A DNA stretch of 64,000 nt from Azadirachta indica (GCA_022749755.1 CM040446.1:15338367-15402366), one strand, 5' to 3'; shown: positions 38,289 to 51,600, counted from the first letter of the stretch. The notes: generated by a model from the letters alone, not told the origin. Numbers and translations are program-made.

Positions 38289-39155
38289 TTTGTGGTTTTC
38301 TTTCTATTTTTTTTTGTAAATTTTCAAATTTAATTAGCCTAGTTTAGGGTCGACGTCAAAAAGGTGATTGAATTGAGGGAGTAACCTGCAGTGAAGGACA
38401 ACGAGGTGGTTGAATTCTGGTAACAGGTTCAGGATTTGATATGATTTCCATTTTCCCAGGTTAGACTTGCAGGGTTGGAAAATATTCAAGAAAGACCGGC
38501 TGCGTTAAAAATCCATTCCCTCTTGGCCGGCAATTGGAGATAGCCTTCACGGGTGTCAAGATAACTCTTTAGCTTCAGTTAGGATTTGATGGAGACATGC
38601 AATCGACTTTGGAAATGTGAATGCATGGTGTATGAGCTACTCCATTAATGAAATATTTAAAAATTAAAAAACTAAAATGGTAAACAAAATAACCTGAAAG
38701 TCTTCTAGAAGAACCATGCAACACGTTTAAAGTCTCTGTCTAATGTTCTGCAACCGGACTAGAGGCTTAGGTTGTATACAGTGTATGTCCTAACAGCTAG
38801 CTAGATTTAATGTATAAAATATAAACTATTGATTGGTTCGTTGCGTGTATGTCCATGTCTCTATTGTTTACTTGGGCGGCTGCTTTTTCGTGCAAAAAGA
38901 TTGCCGTGGTTGAATGTATATTTGGTTGAGCAATGAAAACTGTTGAGCGTTGCAGGTGGGCTTTGAGAAAATGGCCGAAATCCAAACCCAGTTCAAGGTT
39001 TGGGTTTAGCTGACTTAGACAACCGAGAGAAATTCATAGAATGGAACATTTCGATTAATGCAGTCATTATTTTTGGCTAGGGCATAGCGTGCTAATTATA
39101 ATGACATAATATATAGTAGTAAAGCACTTTTTGATTCTATTGAAGCTAACAGTTT
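38289..39155. other. Intergenic between the tRNA and BAHD genes
   Basis: No gene recognised. The segment 38360-38620 is GC-richer than the surroundings (GACCGGCTGCG, TTGGCCGGCAATTGG) and might be an old gene fragment, but no frame stays open and I cannot name it. Confidence 0.3.
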
Positions 39156-40593
39156 CTATTGACTTTTGTTCATCCCCATCAATACAGTAGGACTAAAGTG
39201 TAGAATAAGATCATCCTGACACAGCTTAATCACCTCATCTTCGGAGAGAGTAACCATAACCATCCTGCTCAACGGACCCTCAGAGGGTGGTGGAGGGAGT
39301 ACCAGAATCTGTCCATTTCCAAACACAGGTTCAACATAATAGGAAACCCTACTTGGTTTAAACCCTTCTTCAAACACTATACAATAGGAGTCTAAATATT
39401 CTAAATTAGCACAAATAAGATCATAACCGTTTATCAATTGAAGAGTTTTGTGTTGATCATCACGCTCCAGCCACTCGATCAAATCCATGATTCCTTCGTT
39501 GTTCATTTTTGACACCACTTCCCCTATAGCCTTAGCAGCTACCGATACTTTATTTTGGTCCAATGAGTGCTCTGCATGAACTTTATTATACACCATGCAG
39601 CTCCCGAAAAAGCCTTTGTCTAAGCCTAACTCTTTTCTCGTGTCCAAACATAATGACATGTCTATGAGCTCTTCATTCATCCCTTTCACCTTGCTTAAAC
39701 AAACCCAAAAGAGTCCCGCTATTGCCTGGAAGGGTGATGGGTTTGGTGCACCAGGGGTGAGAGCCATGGTCATGCAGGCTCGGACCATGGGATCTGAAAA
39801 TGCTAGAGTGACAGTTGCATGTTTTGCTATACCGGTGTCTGGAATCGATCTTTCCATCGTGGATTTGTAGTGGTTGATCAAGGTGGCGTAGGTCTTGCGG
39901 TTAGGTTTCTTGTTGACGAATTTTCGCGGGGGCAAGGAGTGGAAAAACGGCGGATTGTGCATGGTTCCTACTAAAGTTTTGTCAGCCCAGGCCTTGATGA
40001 ACATGGTCGCGCAATTGGGATCGGCAAGGAGATGACTGCAGCTCAAGCCAATTGCTAACCCACCTTCTTCAAATTCAGTCAGCTGCATGCAAACAAAAAC
40101 CTGAAGATTAGGAACTAAAACACTCAAATGTTTGTTCTTAACTAAAAGCACATACGTATAATCATACCTGAACATAAAATGTAGACCAGAAATAAGGTTC
40201 ATGAAACATATCCTCCCAATAAACAAGCTTAAGCTCCTTCTCTCTATCCAGATTCTTTAACCATTCTTCCACACTCCCTTTAGCCCTAGCTTCCACCATT
40301 CTAACTCCAGCGTCATTACACTTGATCATCCAACTCCCTTCTTGGTTCTTCTGTAATCGTCCTGTTACTTTAGGAAAAAATGTAAGCAGTTCCGATAAAG
40401 ACTCTCTCAGCTTCTTGGTTAGCTCTCCTGCTGCTTCCATGTATCCCATAGAAGGGTAATAGTACACAATCCTTGTGTGATTTTTCTCCATAAGGCGATC
40501 AAGAACCGATAAGGGAAAGTTTTTTCCGGGTTGTACTGGTTTTGTGCTTATTACAGTTCGTTTGCAAATGTACGTGATCACATCCGACGCCAT
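39156..40593 (-). CDS. BAHD-family acyltransferase
   Basis: Two exons, 40168-40593 and 39156-40082, join between codons to give 450 residues, the normal BAHD length. These enzymes transfer acyl groups from CoA thioesters to alcohols or amines in the cytosol. The N-terminal MASDVITYICKRTVI followed by PGKNFPLSVLDRLM is typical. The catalytic HXXXD motif reads HLLAD (His159, Asp163). The structural DFGWG motif is degenerate: VEPVFGNGQ, with FGNG at 396-399. A weak DFGWG motif occurs in CER2/CER26-like proteins of wax synthesis and in some other BAHD clades, so the substrate cannot be given. A TATA box (TATAAAA on the minus strand, 40659-40665) sits about 65 bp upstream of the ATG. No lesions were seen. 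Confidence 0.88.
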
Positions 40594-41556
40594 TGTTGGA
40601 ATGCTACTCTTGCTTTTGTGTTTAATTTGTTTGAAATTTGTATTCAGTTTTGCTGATTTTTTATAGCATCATCGTTGTGGGGTTTCAAGTGAAGGGACAA
40701 CGTTTCGTGCATTATCAACAGAAAAAACAACCCTTCAGTATTTTTGGGGGAAATGGTATTTTCATGATCCTATACATTGCCTTGCCCAGTGAAAATCAAA
40801 ATATTTGCAAGCAGAAGATACGTAGCACCCGATCCATAGCTTTGGTTAGACATTTGAAAGATATATTATAATAAAATATATTTAATCTTTAAATTTAATA
40901 TTATATTTTAAACATTCCATACGCATGAATTCATACAAATCCAATAATAATGACGTATTTATCAAAAAAAGGAAAAGAAAAATAAGCCCAATAATAAGAT
41001 AGCCAACGGAATTTGGATCATGTGACAAGTTATTTATTGTTCGACTTGGGCCTTATTAACATGTTCCTGGGGCAAGTAAGCAAACAAAACAATTCCCACC
41101 CATTTGTGTTTGGGGGCCTAGTAAAACTAAATTCCACTTCCAACTGGAACAATTGCATATCTAAAAAATTACCGCATAAAAACTTTAATTTTAATTAAAA
41201 TGACAATATAATATAATATTTGTTTAATGTTTATTTTTTAATTATACATCAATGATAAAATAACAAAATTATAAACATTTTATTGATAAATGCAATTATA
41301 TCCCAACTTTTAACTATAATATATTCAGTATTAATATTTAATATCAAATATAATATAATATGTATTCTCAATCTTAAGCGAAATAAATTAAATTTAAAAA
41401 AAAAAAAACGACATCGTTTAAGCTCATACACCTTAACAAAGCAGCAAAAGTTCTCGCGTGGGCAGCACGTGTTATTCCCCTCGCTCTCCATCTCCCGATC
41501 AATCTCAATATTATCAGATCACGCTCATCACAGGAGAGAAATAACAGAGAGATTAA
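40594..41556. promoter_or_regulatory. Divergent spacer between the BAHD and V-ATPase c'' genes
   Basis: Head-to-head intergenic region. It contains the BAHD TATA box (40659-40665, minus) and, about 90 bp upstream of the V-ATPase start, a perfect G-box CACGTG (41466-41471) in a GC-richer stretch. The middle is AT-rich and featureless. Confidence 0.4.
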
Positions 41557-43531
41557 ATGTCAGGGTCCACAATGGTGGCGGATTCAAGCTCGTGGTCGAC
41601 AGCCCTCGTCAAGATTTCACCCTATACCTTCTCCGCTGTCGGAATCGCCATCGCCATCGGCGTTTCCGTCCTCGGAGCCGCATGGTACCTTCCTCTCTCT
41701 CTCTCTCTCTCTCTTTCACACCTGTACACATATTTGATTTATGCATATGTTAATTTTTGATCTGTATTTTATTTCTGATTTTTCGTTAGGGGCATCTATA
41801 TAACGGGTAGTAGTTTGATCGGTGCTGCAATTAAGGCCCCGCGTATTACTTCCAAGAATCTCATCAGGTACATAATTTTACTTAACCCTAGCTTTTTTTT
41901 TTTTTTGGAATGGTCAAACTTTTATTAATTTGGTTTGCTTGTACATATGGAACTAAGATCTTGGCTCTGGTCCATTTTGGGATCCATCGGCGTTTCACAC
42001 AATTCCACGCAATCCTGGATTTTATTTTTCTATTTTTATGATAAACCTGATTTTGTTGCAGAATGTAATAGGTTCTTTTGAAATTTCAAAAATTGGGTTC
42101 TTATTTACATGTGAGTAGATTCAAACAATAAAGCAAGCTAAGTGTTGGATGTGAGTATGAAATCTAGACTTAGCTTCTTAGTTGGATGCTTTCATTTGTT
42201 GATGAAAAAATTTTGGGCAAGGGAATGATTTTAAATCTTTAGGGCAATTGGCCATAAAGCAGAAGTTTGTTATTTGAAATAGGTTTTAAGGATTATCTAA
42301 AATAAGAAGTGACTTGAAAGGGAGCATCATATGTAGGTGACAGCATCTTCATTTGGGAACAAATAAATTTGCTGGCTACAACTTTCTGTTCGATCATTGA
42401 ACAATTTTTACAATCCTGCCAATACGCAAGTGGGTGGCTTGAGGTATATGTGCGCCTGCTACTTAGGATTGTTCTATTGGTTTTTGCTGTTCATAGATTT
42501 TCAAGTTTAGATGCTAGAGTAATTAATGTCATCTGCAATCTTAAGGGCAGGACTTGTGTAGAAGTTTTGATTGAGTAATAAGGGGGTTTAATGTTGTGAT
42601 TTTAACACCAAAATTTATTGATTACATTTTACCAGAGTATTGACATGTTTTCTTTTTTCCCCTTTTAATTGTCTCCATAATAAATGAAATTAGTTGCTAT
42701 CAAACACCAGTTTTCTTATCTATATGCAAATGTTTTGCCTTAAGAAGTTTTTGTAGTGAGAACTGATGCTTTAGAACTGGTTTGTGGTTCTAATGGATTC
42801 TCTTTGTCAATTCAGCCTTGCTCATAATTTTGAATTTTGAGGTGATTTGTGTTTATGGGGTTTGAGTTGTTTTAACATTGTTATGAGATTGCACAGTATG
42901 TCTAATTTTTTATTTGGAAGTTGTTCTGTTACAGAGAAATAGTGTCTTGGATTTCAGTGTGACCTTGACAAATCTTTTGTTGGAAATTGTGATTTTTTAT
43001 CCTGGAATATAACTCTGTGATGCATTGAAGTAGTGATACGGTTTTATTTCTTGTCTATTGTCAGTGTAATTTTTTGTGAAGCTGTTGCTATATATGGTGT
43101 TATTGTTGCTATTATTCTGCAAACAAAGCTAGAAAGTGTTCCAGAATCACAAATATATGCACCAGAGTCACTTAGAGCTGGATATGCCATCTTTGCCTCT
43201 GGGATCATTGTGGGCTTTGCTAACCTTGTTTGTGGGTTTGTTTCTTGAACTTTGGCACTGGAATTTCCACAGAAATATTCTAACGAGTAACTGCTATTTA
43301 TCTTACGTTTTACCATAATGGTTTTTATATAAATATTATGATATTTATTTTGGCTACAGGTTGTGTGTAGGAATAATTGGAAGCAGTTGTGCATTGTCTG
43401 ATGCTCAAAACTCCTCTCTTTTTGTGAAGATTCTGGTGATTGAGATCTTTGGTAGTGCCCTTGGGTTGTTTGGCGTGATTGTTGGTATAATTATGTCAGC
43501 CCAAGCAACGTGGCCTGCAAAAACGGTGTAA
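41557..43531 (+). CDS. VHA-c'': V-type H+-ATPase proteolipid subunit c'' (VHA-c'')
   Basis: Four exons, 41557-41684, 41790-41867, 43065-43235 and 43360-43531, join in frame to 182 residues, the family's usual length. This subunit sits in the membrane V0 rotor and carries protons. The N-terminus is short ([13 protein letters not shown]), followed by hydrophobic segments: [39 protein letters not shown] with the proton-carrying Glu at about residue 74; a helix with [17 protein letters not shown]; and a last helix with [19 protein letters not shown]. The position of the Glu in the second membrane block and the ALSDAQN stretch distinguish c'' from c. A (CT)n run starts a few bases after the exon 1 donor. 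From memory, the Arabidopsis counterpart (At2g25610) lies next to the PP2C At2g25620. Confidence 0.94.
41695..41714 (+). repeat. (CT)n microsatellite at the start of V-ATPase c'' intron 1
   Basis: About ten CT units begin ten bases after the exon 1 splice donor. Pyrimidine-rich early introns are common in plant housekeeping genes. It is likely polymorphic in length. Confidence 0.7.
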
Positions 43532-44503
43532 TTTGGTGGTTTTATTCTATTTTGAGAATTCAATTGTGACCGCATGCACTTTATTTATGTACTCCAAAGG
43601 TGCTCTTTACCTTGTTGCTTTAATTTTTAGTAGTAGGAATGTATAAACTGGTGTGAAAATGCTCCTTGCTGCGTAGGCTGCATATGTTTCTCTGGGAAAT
43701 GAAATCTCGGGAAGAAGAGCATTAGACCTATGGTAAGATGAGTGTATATTTACTACTCTATTTTCAAAGTAGACCATGTTAGTTGGAGTTATTTTGCTGT
43801 GTTTGTAGAATATTTTATTGAAGTTCTTCCAATAACACAACATTTTGGGATGTAAACACCAGTTAGAAGTAGTATCGAACAGTGTTTGGTTATGCATCCC
43901 ATGTTATATATGGTTTCCTTTAGGCTAAATTACAGGGAAAAACAGTGTTTTGGTAGTTTCTGTGTAGTTCCTTCACCCAGCTCGTTCAGTTTAAGCTTAA
44001 AAGATGGAGTGAGAGTAGAATAACCATAATATAGGTAACGGTTCTTGATGTGCATTTATTCATCTAAAATTTTCTAATGGAACTTGTAAACTGTAAACAC
44101 AGAAGAATAAACCTTCTAGTAATGCGGAACCAACAAAAACCTAATTGGAATTGACACAATCAAAAACCAAATTGTGAAGGATGAGTAGAACTGTTGAGAA
44201 TCAATCTGTTGAATAAAAAGAAACAGTGTATAACTTCAATGGCGCCGGCGCCTATATTCTTATTTAAAGACGCACAGGAACTTCATTCTCTTGCACACGA
44301 AATAGATATGAAGAATCTTATGTATAAGCACCTAATGTCAGTTCAAAGAAGCATCTAAAACTAAGCTTCTTGAAGTTGTGAGAACAAGAGAGAGCGCAGA
44401 ATAAAGATGACAAAAAATATTAACAGTAGAAAGATAGGGAGACAGAGACGGTGTTGTCCCTAAATAATTTTTGTGCGCGAAACATGTTCTGTTGTCTAGA
44501 AAA
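43532..44503. other. 3' flank of VHA-c'' and 3' flank of monooxygenase copy 1
   Basis: Convergent spacer. A short segment at 43677-43733, bounded by AG and GT, could be a spliced 3' UTR exon of VHA-c''. Otherwise no feature is supported. The 3' flank of the monooxygenase array unit (AAACATGTTCTGTT near 44482) begins here. Confidence 0.3.
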
Positions 44504-46059
44504 TTAAGCGGAACGAAATATTGAATCAAATATAGGAGGAACAACATCAACAAGAGGCAAGTTCACTTTTTTGTTCCCAAGAAATTCACAATCCTCTGGA
44601 CTTGCTGTCTTTGGATTAAAAGGCTCCCCGACCAGGTAGACTTAAACCTTGCCCGAGTCGATCCACCAGCCGCGAATGGAGTACTTGCTTTGAAGTCACA
44701 GACAATCTAATAGATTTGATATTCTTCCAGAGCTGAACGTATATTTTCTGGCCCCGTTTCTCTAGGCATTTACCTAACGTTGCTGCATCTATTATCATCA
44801 TGTTTGTGCTTCTTGCAGAGTTAGGCATCTCTAGTTAACACCGTTTTGTCCCAAAAGATATGTAATCATATATAACATTAATGAAAGGTTCCTTTGTTTC
44901 TTTGATAACTCTTGCCAATTCAGGTACCCAAAAACCTTTTCTGCTCTTTGGTGCAGCAATTTGATCATTTCACTGTTTAGTTTCATAGTATCTATATTTC
45001 ACTGAAATTATTTACCAACTAATAGAGATCAATGCTATTTGTTTCAAAAATCAGTATCACATGGAATAATCTAAAATATGTTGCTATTTGTGTCTTAAGC
45101 TTTTCTCATGGTTACTTCCACAATTTTCTTTTAACCATTAGAAAAATGCCTGATCTTGAGACATATTAAGTCAGCATTGCAATAGTTTTGGAATTAAAAA
45201 AAAAAAAAAAAATAGAGGAATCACCTGCAGTTTAGACTCATGTTGGTTGAGATACCGAGACTAAGCGATCTTCTCGTTCATAATCTCAGTAAGCTACGAT
45301 GTAAGATCCAGAACCTAAGTAAAAACATGAATGTAGTTTTTGTTTTATTTGCTTCACAAACCTGAATTTAGTGTCAGGTAGGATACTCTGGCGGGCCAAT
45401 GAACTGATCCCATCTGCTGCAACGAGCAAACCTCCTTCTATTTCGATGATCTCATCAGTTTGAAGAACTTAGCCTTAACTTTAACAGAGTTTTTGTCTTG
45501 AGAAATGCATAAGGAGAATACCGGCGAGAAATATTTAGGGTGGCAGTGTATTGTAAATAAGGCCATGAAGATCAGCCCAATTTATTGACCGATACTCAAA
45601 GTTTTCAGCTCTTCCTAGTACCCAACTCATCTTCTCTTCTCCATCCGTTGCTTGGTTCTGCAAATCAACAAACAGTCACGCTATGCTGTCTGCAGAACGT
45701 CAGTAATGTTTACCAATTTTTATACTGGAGAATGGAAGCACTTTTTTTACCTTAAATTGTTGAGATAAACATTCATTTTGTTTTTAAAATGAAAATAATA
45801 AAAGCAAATACCAGATTAATGTACAGAGGTAAGGTGATTTTGTAAAGAAGCTTGGGTGAAGAAGCAATGACTGTATTATTTTCTGAGCCAAGGAATCAAG
45901 ACCAAGTCCAGCACCGGTTTATTTTCTGGTTGGGAGAGTGAGCGATTTCTGAAGCACCAAAACTTCCAAACCTGCTAAAACAAGCACTTTTGTGCATGAT
46001 ATGCTTTCTATGCTCCCTCCCACTATTATTGCCGTCTGCTTCTCCTTCTTCACAGTCAT
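44504..46059 (-). pseudogene. FAD-dependent monooxygenase, array copy 1 (broken)
   Basis: Homologous to copy 4 in four-exon layout: exon 1 about 45812-46059, exon 2 about 45362-45657, a shortened exon 3 near 45228-45340, exon 4 about 44504-45003. Exon 1 keeps the dinucleotide-binding start (AIIVGGSI) but reads GGSIES instead of GGSIAG and then meets a stop after LTLPTRK. Exon 3 has lost its central and 5' part, about half its length. Exon 4 has altered the usual GDAAHP region (stop codons at 'aggcatctctagttaacacc'). It keeps the C-terminal SPEDC region. It is clearly dead. Confidence 0.85.
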
Positions 46060-46086
46060 CTCTCATCTCTATGTCACACACATTGA

Positions 46087-46117
<31 letters not shown>

Positions 46118-46849
46118 GAAAAAAATAGATGAAAATTAGATAGGAAACATGATAAGGTGCATTTGCTGTATGTTCTGTAAATGATGTATAATGCAAATGA
46201 TGGTTGAATTGGGATGGTGGTTGCAATATAATTGTGAAAGGGATTAATTTCGTCACTTCCCTTAGAGGACTTTGCCCCATTTGGAATGATTTTTCTCTCT
46301 GTTAAAGAGTTTTTCATTTTTTTTTCCTTAAAATTTTTTATGTCAAAAGTTTTTTAATTCATTAATATTTTTCTGAGTAGTTTGGTTTTAATTGAAGAAA
46401 AGATTAAGAGAAACTCAAAGTAACGGAAACCTTTGTTTTAAAAATTTGACTCATAAATGCTCTACTAGTCACCAAAAATGCTAGTTTAAAAAAATTTGAA
46501 AACGAAATTATGAAATCTACATACTCGAGTAAGCTTTACTTTGAAAATTTTGCGCCAAATCGACTTTTAGTAGAACAAGTAAAATAGAACACAAGTACTC
46601 CCAACTGAAATAGATTTTGGTTGTCATCAACTGAATTAGTTTTTTAAAATTTTCTCTGGTGGGACAATTCCAGATTATTAGATAATATAATATATCAATA
46701 TTGGATGCCCTTTCACATGCTAAGATGGCAAAATGGTAGTAATAATTAGACTGAATGACGAAGAAAAATCTTAAAACAGGAAAGACGGAACGAGGGACGG
46801 AGTATCTCAATAATTTAGTCGCAGAAAACATGTTCTGCTTTCTTTAAAA
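46060..46849. other. Spacer between monooxygenase copies 1 and 2
   Basis: 5' flank of copy 1 with a (TA)n run at 46093-46116, then AT-rich DNA, then the repeated 3' flank of the array unit (AATTTAGTCGCAGAAAACATG near 46812). No separate gene. Confidence 0.4.
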
Positions 46850-47003
46850 TTAATTGGAACCAAAAATTGAACCAAGTATAGCAGGAACATCATTAACAAA
46901 AGGTACATTTTTGTTTTGAAGAAGTTGACAATCCTCTGGACTTGCTCTCCTAGGATCAAATGGCTCCCTACTACGAGTATTTAATGCCTGTTTCATTTGA
47001 TCT

Positions 47004-47388
47004 TGATGCACGTGGGATAGTGGGTGGGATAAAAACACCTTGTCAAATGCCGAATCTCATTCGACTTTTTAACGCAATGAGTTAGATAAACGTTCTAACG
47101 GACGAGATTAGATGTCGTTTTAACCCTAACGATTTAAAACACGAGTATCAAAATAACAATCCTATGAGGGACAAAATTAAAAGGAAATATTTTATTCAAT
47201 AAAAAATTGTTCCAAAACAATAATATAAGTTCTCTATATATAGTAGAGAAAACCCAACATTATAAGTCAACTCAAATAAAGAAAATAACTCCTATTTAAA
47301 TAAGAAAATTAAAAATTAAAAAAGTAAGTTAAATTGATAAAAATAAAAGACTTTCTAAACTAATTAAATTCTAAAATTGTCCTAATCA
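47004..47388 (-). repeat. 3' LTR of the gag-only element
   Basis: A 385-bp direct repeat of 53527-53906, sharing GAGTTAGATAAACGTTCTAA, TATGAGGGACAAAATTAAA and TATATATAGTAGAGAAAACC. Confidence 0.85.
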
Positions 47389-47510
47389 AAATTTTTTCTC
47401 TTTAAAAAAACTCGTCCTCGAGTTTTGTCTGTCGGATAAAATTTGTAATTCAACATTAAATCTTCCTTTAACTTAAAATAGTGGCTCTTCTCAGCAAGTT
47501 TCTTTAAAAC

Positions 47511-48388
47511 TCAGAAGTATTCAAATTTTATCTTTTTCTTGCACTTGTGTGTGGCCCTTTGAAAAAATATATACTTGTAACAATAAACTACTTTCAAATT
47601 TTTCATAACTTTTCTCAAGTCTCGCTCAATGTACTCACCAATTAAATTTTTCTTTGTGGCCAAATTTTCTTCAAGGAAAACCTTTATGTTTTCGGTATAA
47701 ATAGGTAGAACCATGTCCATAATAGGCAGATCTTCGACTTGAATTTCTTGTACATGTTCAATTTTTAAATTAAGATTATATAAAACCTCTTCTTGTACAA
47801 TTTCTGTCATGTCTTTAATTTTCATTTGAAGTTCATCTTCATACACTATCTTATGGTTAACTTTAACCATGTTATCAGATATTTTATGAGCTATATTGTT
47901 AACAACATCTCTAATAACTCTATCAAAGTCAAGCTTTAGTTGCCTTTCGATTTCTTTGACTAAGAAAATGGCATATGGTAGTGTATGGATAGTATATGAC
48001 GGCATTCGATCTTTTATATTAATATTAAGCCCTTCCAAAAATCTCTCAACTAAAAGCTCTTCGTTCTCATAACAAAATGAATGTTCATAAAAATGAATAG
48101 ATCTCATACCTTGATGTGTCAAACAATAATAAAGAGAAATGAACTGTGATCTCATCAATTGTTTCATCTAATCCCATGATCGAACTTTGTCTTCTCGGCT
48201 TGCAAGTCATGACTTTTGTAACATATTCCACCAATATGACACACTCCTTTTTAACAGAAAATAAGTGACAAATTGTACTCGTTTTTCTTTAAATATCTTC
48301 TCAACTTCAAAGAATTTTTCAATATCTTTCAACCAAAACAAAAATAATTTAGAACTGCATTTTCCCTCAAACAACAATGTATCATGCC
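47511..48388 (-). pseudogene. Ty3/gypsy-like gag remnant of the gag-only element
   Basis: The minus strand reads FEGKCSSKLFLFWLKDIEKF and then VSYWWNML, the Retrotrans_gag pattern (FxGK..FLxWLxxxE..F ... WW) of Ty3/gypsy elements. After a stop near 48168 it continues in 47511-48167 with FISLYYCLTH, then ELLVERFLEGLNINIKDRM, which fits the end of the same domain. Its start lies beyond the nested copia, at about 53396-53430. There is no zinc knuckle, protease or polymerase. Confidence 0.65.
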
Positions 48389-48634
48389 TGAAGAACATAT
48401 GATTATTCTTATCCCTCATAAAAAATAATGTACAATATATAGAGAAAGGAAAGAAATAACTCTCTCCTAAAACAAAAAGAATACAGAAAATAAATTTTCC
48501 TAAAAAACACTCAGCTAACAAAGGAAACTAGATGTCTAAGAATAGAAAAACATAATATCAGAATCCCTTTATTATGGGAACTAATTTATAGCTTTGACTT
48601 TCTATAAATCAAGGCTAAAAACCAGAATTCCACA
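48389..48634 (-). repeat. 3' LTR of nested copia element 2
   Basis: Direct repeat of 53145-53390, about ten differences in 246 bp by eye. Confidence 0.95.
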
Positions 48635-48641
48635 CTCCCCC

Positions 48642-51600
48642 TTAAGTTGGGCTGTAAATGTTGATTAAGCCTAACTTGGAGTTGAGCTCTTCAAATATTT
48701 TTCTTGGTACTGCCTTAGTGAGAATATCTACAGTCTGTTGACATGTTGAAGTATATAGAAGAGATACTATCCCAAACTCTATTTTCTCCTTGACAAAGTG
48801 TTGATCAATCTCCACATGTTTTGTCCTGTCATGGTGAACAGGATTTTTGGCTATGGTTATGGCAGATTGGTTGTCGTAATACATCTTCATAGGTTCTGTA
48901 ACCGGAATACTTAGTTCTTGTAAAACCCTTCATAGCTATATTCCTTCGCAGACGCCATGTGCTAAGGCTCTAAACTCTGCTTCTGCATTGCTTCAAGACA
49001 CAACAGATTGTTTTTTACTTCGCCATATGACTAGATTTCCCCAAACGTACGTGCAGTATCCTGAAGTGATCAATGGTCAGTTACAGATCCGACCCAATCT
49101 GCATCAGTGAAGATTTCAATCTTTTTGCTTGAAGTCTTCTTGAAAAATAGTTCTTTGCCAGGAGTCATTTTTAGATACCTTAGAATTCTGAAAACAGCTT
49201 CCATGTGTTCTTTAGTTGGGTTATTCATAAATTGACTCACCACACTGACAGAAAAACTGATATCTGGTCTGGTGTGGGAAAGATAAATAAGTTTCCCAAC
49301 AAGCCTTTGGTATCTTCCCTTATCCACAGGAGCACCATCATCTCTTGCTCCCAGTTTAATATCTGGATGCATGGGAATATCAGCAGGTTTACAGTCCAGC
49401 ATTCCCGTTTCCTTTAGAAGGTCCAGTACGTACTTTCGCTGTGAGACTGATATGCCCTTCTTCGATCTTGTCACTTCCATACCAAGAAAGTATTTGAGAT
49501 TGCCTAGGTCTTTGATCTCAAATTTTTTGGCTAAGAATTCTTTAAGCTTAAGTATCTCTTCTTCATGAACCCCAGTCAAGATAATATCATCTACATACAC
49601 AATAAGTATTGCCCTTTTTTCTGCAGAAGACTGCTTGACAAACATAGTGTGATCTGCCTGACACTGATTGTACCCATATCCTTTTATTGCTTTAGTGAAT
49701 CTGTCAAACTAAGCCCTCGGAGATTGTTTGAGGCCATATAATGATTTTCTAAGCTTACATACCTTGTTTGTAGTACTTTGTGTGGCAAAACTAGAGGGAA
49801 TCTTCATATAAACTTCTTCCTCTAGGTCTCCATTGAGGAATGCATTCTTCACATCTAGTTGGTATAACGACTAATCTAGATTAGAGGCTAATGACAACAA
49901 TATGACTGTATTGAGTTTAGCTACAGGAGCAAATGTTTCCTGGTAGTCAATTCCATAAGATTGAGTGAACCCTTTCGCCACCAATCGAGCTTTGAATCTG
50001 TTCACACTTCCATCTACATTGTGTTTAATTGTGAAGATCCACTTGCATCCTACTGGGTATTTTCCGGTTGGCAGATCAGATATTTCCCAAGTCCCATTTT
50101 GTTCCAACGCTCGAATTTCTTCTAAGATAGCTGCTTTCCATTCTGGTATAGCAAGTGCTTCATGTATAGAACTTGAAACTTGAACTTTATCAAGATTGCT
50201 AACAAATGCATGATACTCAGGTGATAGTCCATTATATGAAACAAAATTACAAATGGGATGAGAAGTGCAAGACCTTACACCTTTCCGCAAGGCAATTGGC
50301 AAATGAAGATCATTATCAAGTACTTCAATAGAATCAGATTTAGAGTTAGTACTTGGTGAACTTTCATGTGATTCAAAAGTCGAGTTGGACTCATGGTTGT
50401 GCTTAGGTGGTTGCAGTTTTTTTCTTTCTTGAGTCTTATTTCTCCTAGCATAAACACGTAACTCACTGGGATCTGCAGCATATGTAGGAACACTAGGATC
50501 TGTAGAATATGTAGGAATGGTTTGTTGAGAAGTTTGAGGTTCTATTTGAGACTCTAAAAATAGGATTTCAACCTGAACAATCTGATTTAATGACTCTGAA
50601 GTGTCAATGTCCCAAAGCTGGTATTCTTGTGTACAGTTCTCCCCCTGAATATCAGATTGGGGATAGTATGGTTGTTGTTCAAAGAATGAGACATCCATAA
50701 AATGGTAGAATTTCCTTGTAACTAGAGAGTAACATTTATAACCTTTTTGATTTGATGAATACCCAATGAAAATACATTTGATGGCCTTAGGATCAAGTTT
50801 ACTGCGATACTGAGGGTGTATATGGACAAACGCAGAACACCCAAAGATTTTAAAGGGAATGGTAGACAAAACTCAGATAGTAGGATATGACTGGAGAAGG
50901 ACTTGATAGGGTGTTTGGAAGTTTAGCACTCGTGAAGGCATTCTATTTATTAGATAGGCAGCAGTTAATACCGCCTCACCCTAAAAATATTTTGGAACGT
51001 GTGTGGCAAACATGAGAGACCGGACAACTTCTAAGAGGTGTCGGTTTTTCCTTTCAGCTACCCCATTTTGTTGGGGTATGTTGACACAAGAACTTATGTG
51101 AACAATACCCTGACTCATTAGATAATCACCAAGGATGGTATCAAAATATTCTCTAGCATTATTAGTTTTTAACACTTGTATTTTTGTTTGGAATTGTGTC
51201 TGGACCATAGTGTTGAAATTTTTGAAAATTTGTCCAACTTCAGATTTTTCTTTTATAAAGAATAGCCAAGTAATCCTAGAGTGATCATCTACAAAGGATA
51301 TGAACCATCTATTTCCAATAATATTTTTTATTCTAGAGGGCCCCCACACATCACTATGGATCAAAGAAAAGGGATGAGATGGTTGGTAAGGTTTGATGAA
51401 ATAAGAGCTGCGAATATGTTTTGTAAACTGACATACTTCACATTGAAAAGTCTTTGAATTTTTATTATTGAATAATGAAGGAAATAACTTTTGAAGATAC
51501 AAGAAATTTGGATGACCTAATCGATAGTGCCATAACATGATTTCACTATTTTTATTTGATTGATTAATGCAAACAAGACCCTGACAAGACTGACTCTTGG

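Noticed and set aside
38360..38620. GC-richer segment after the tRNA that might be a gene fragment
   Set aside because: No frame stays open and no motif is recognisable; left as intergenic.
41283..41753. 156-codon frame across the V-ATPase c'' start
   Set aside because: It overlaps the real exon 1 in another frame and its start lies in promoter DNA; a shadow frame.
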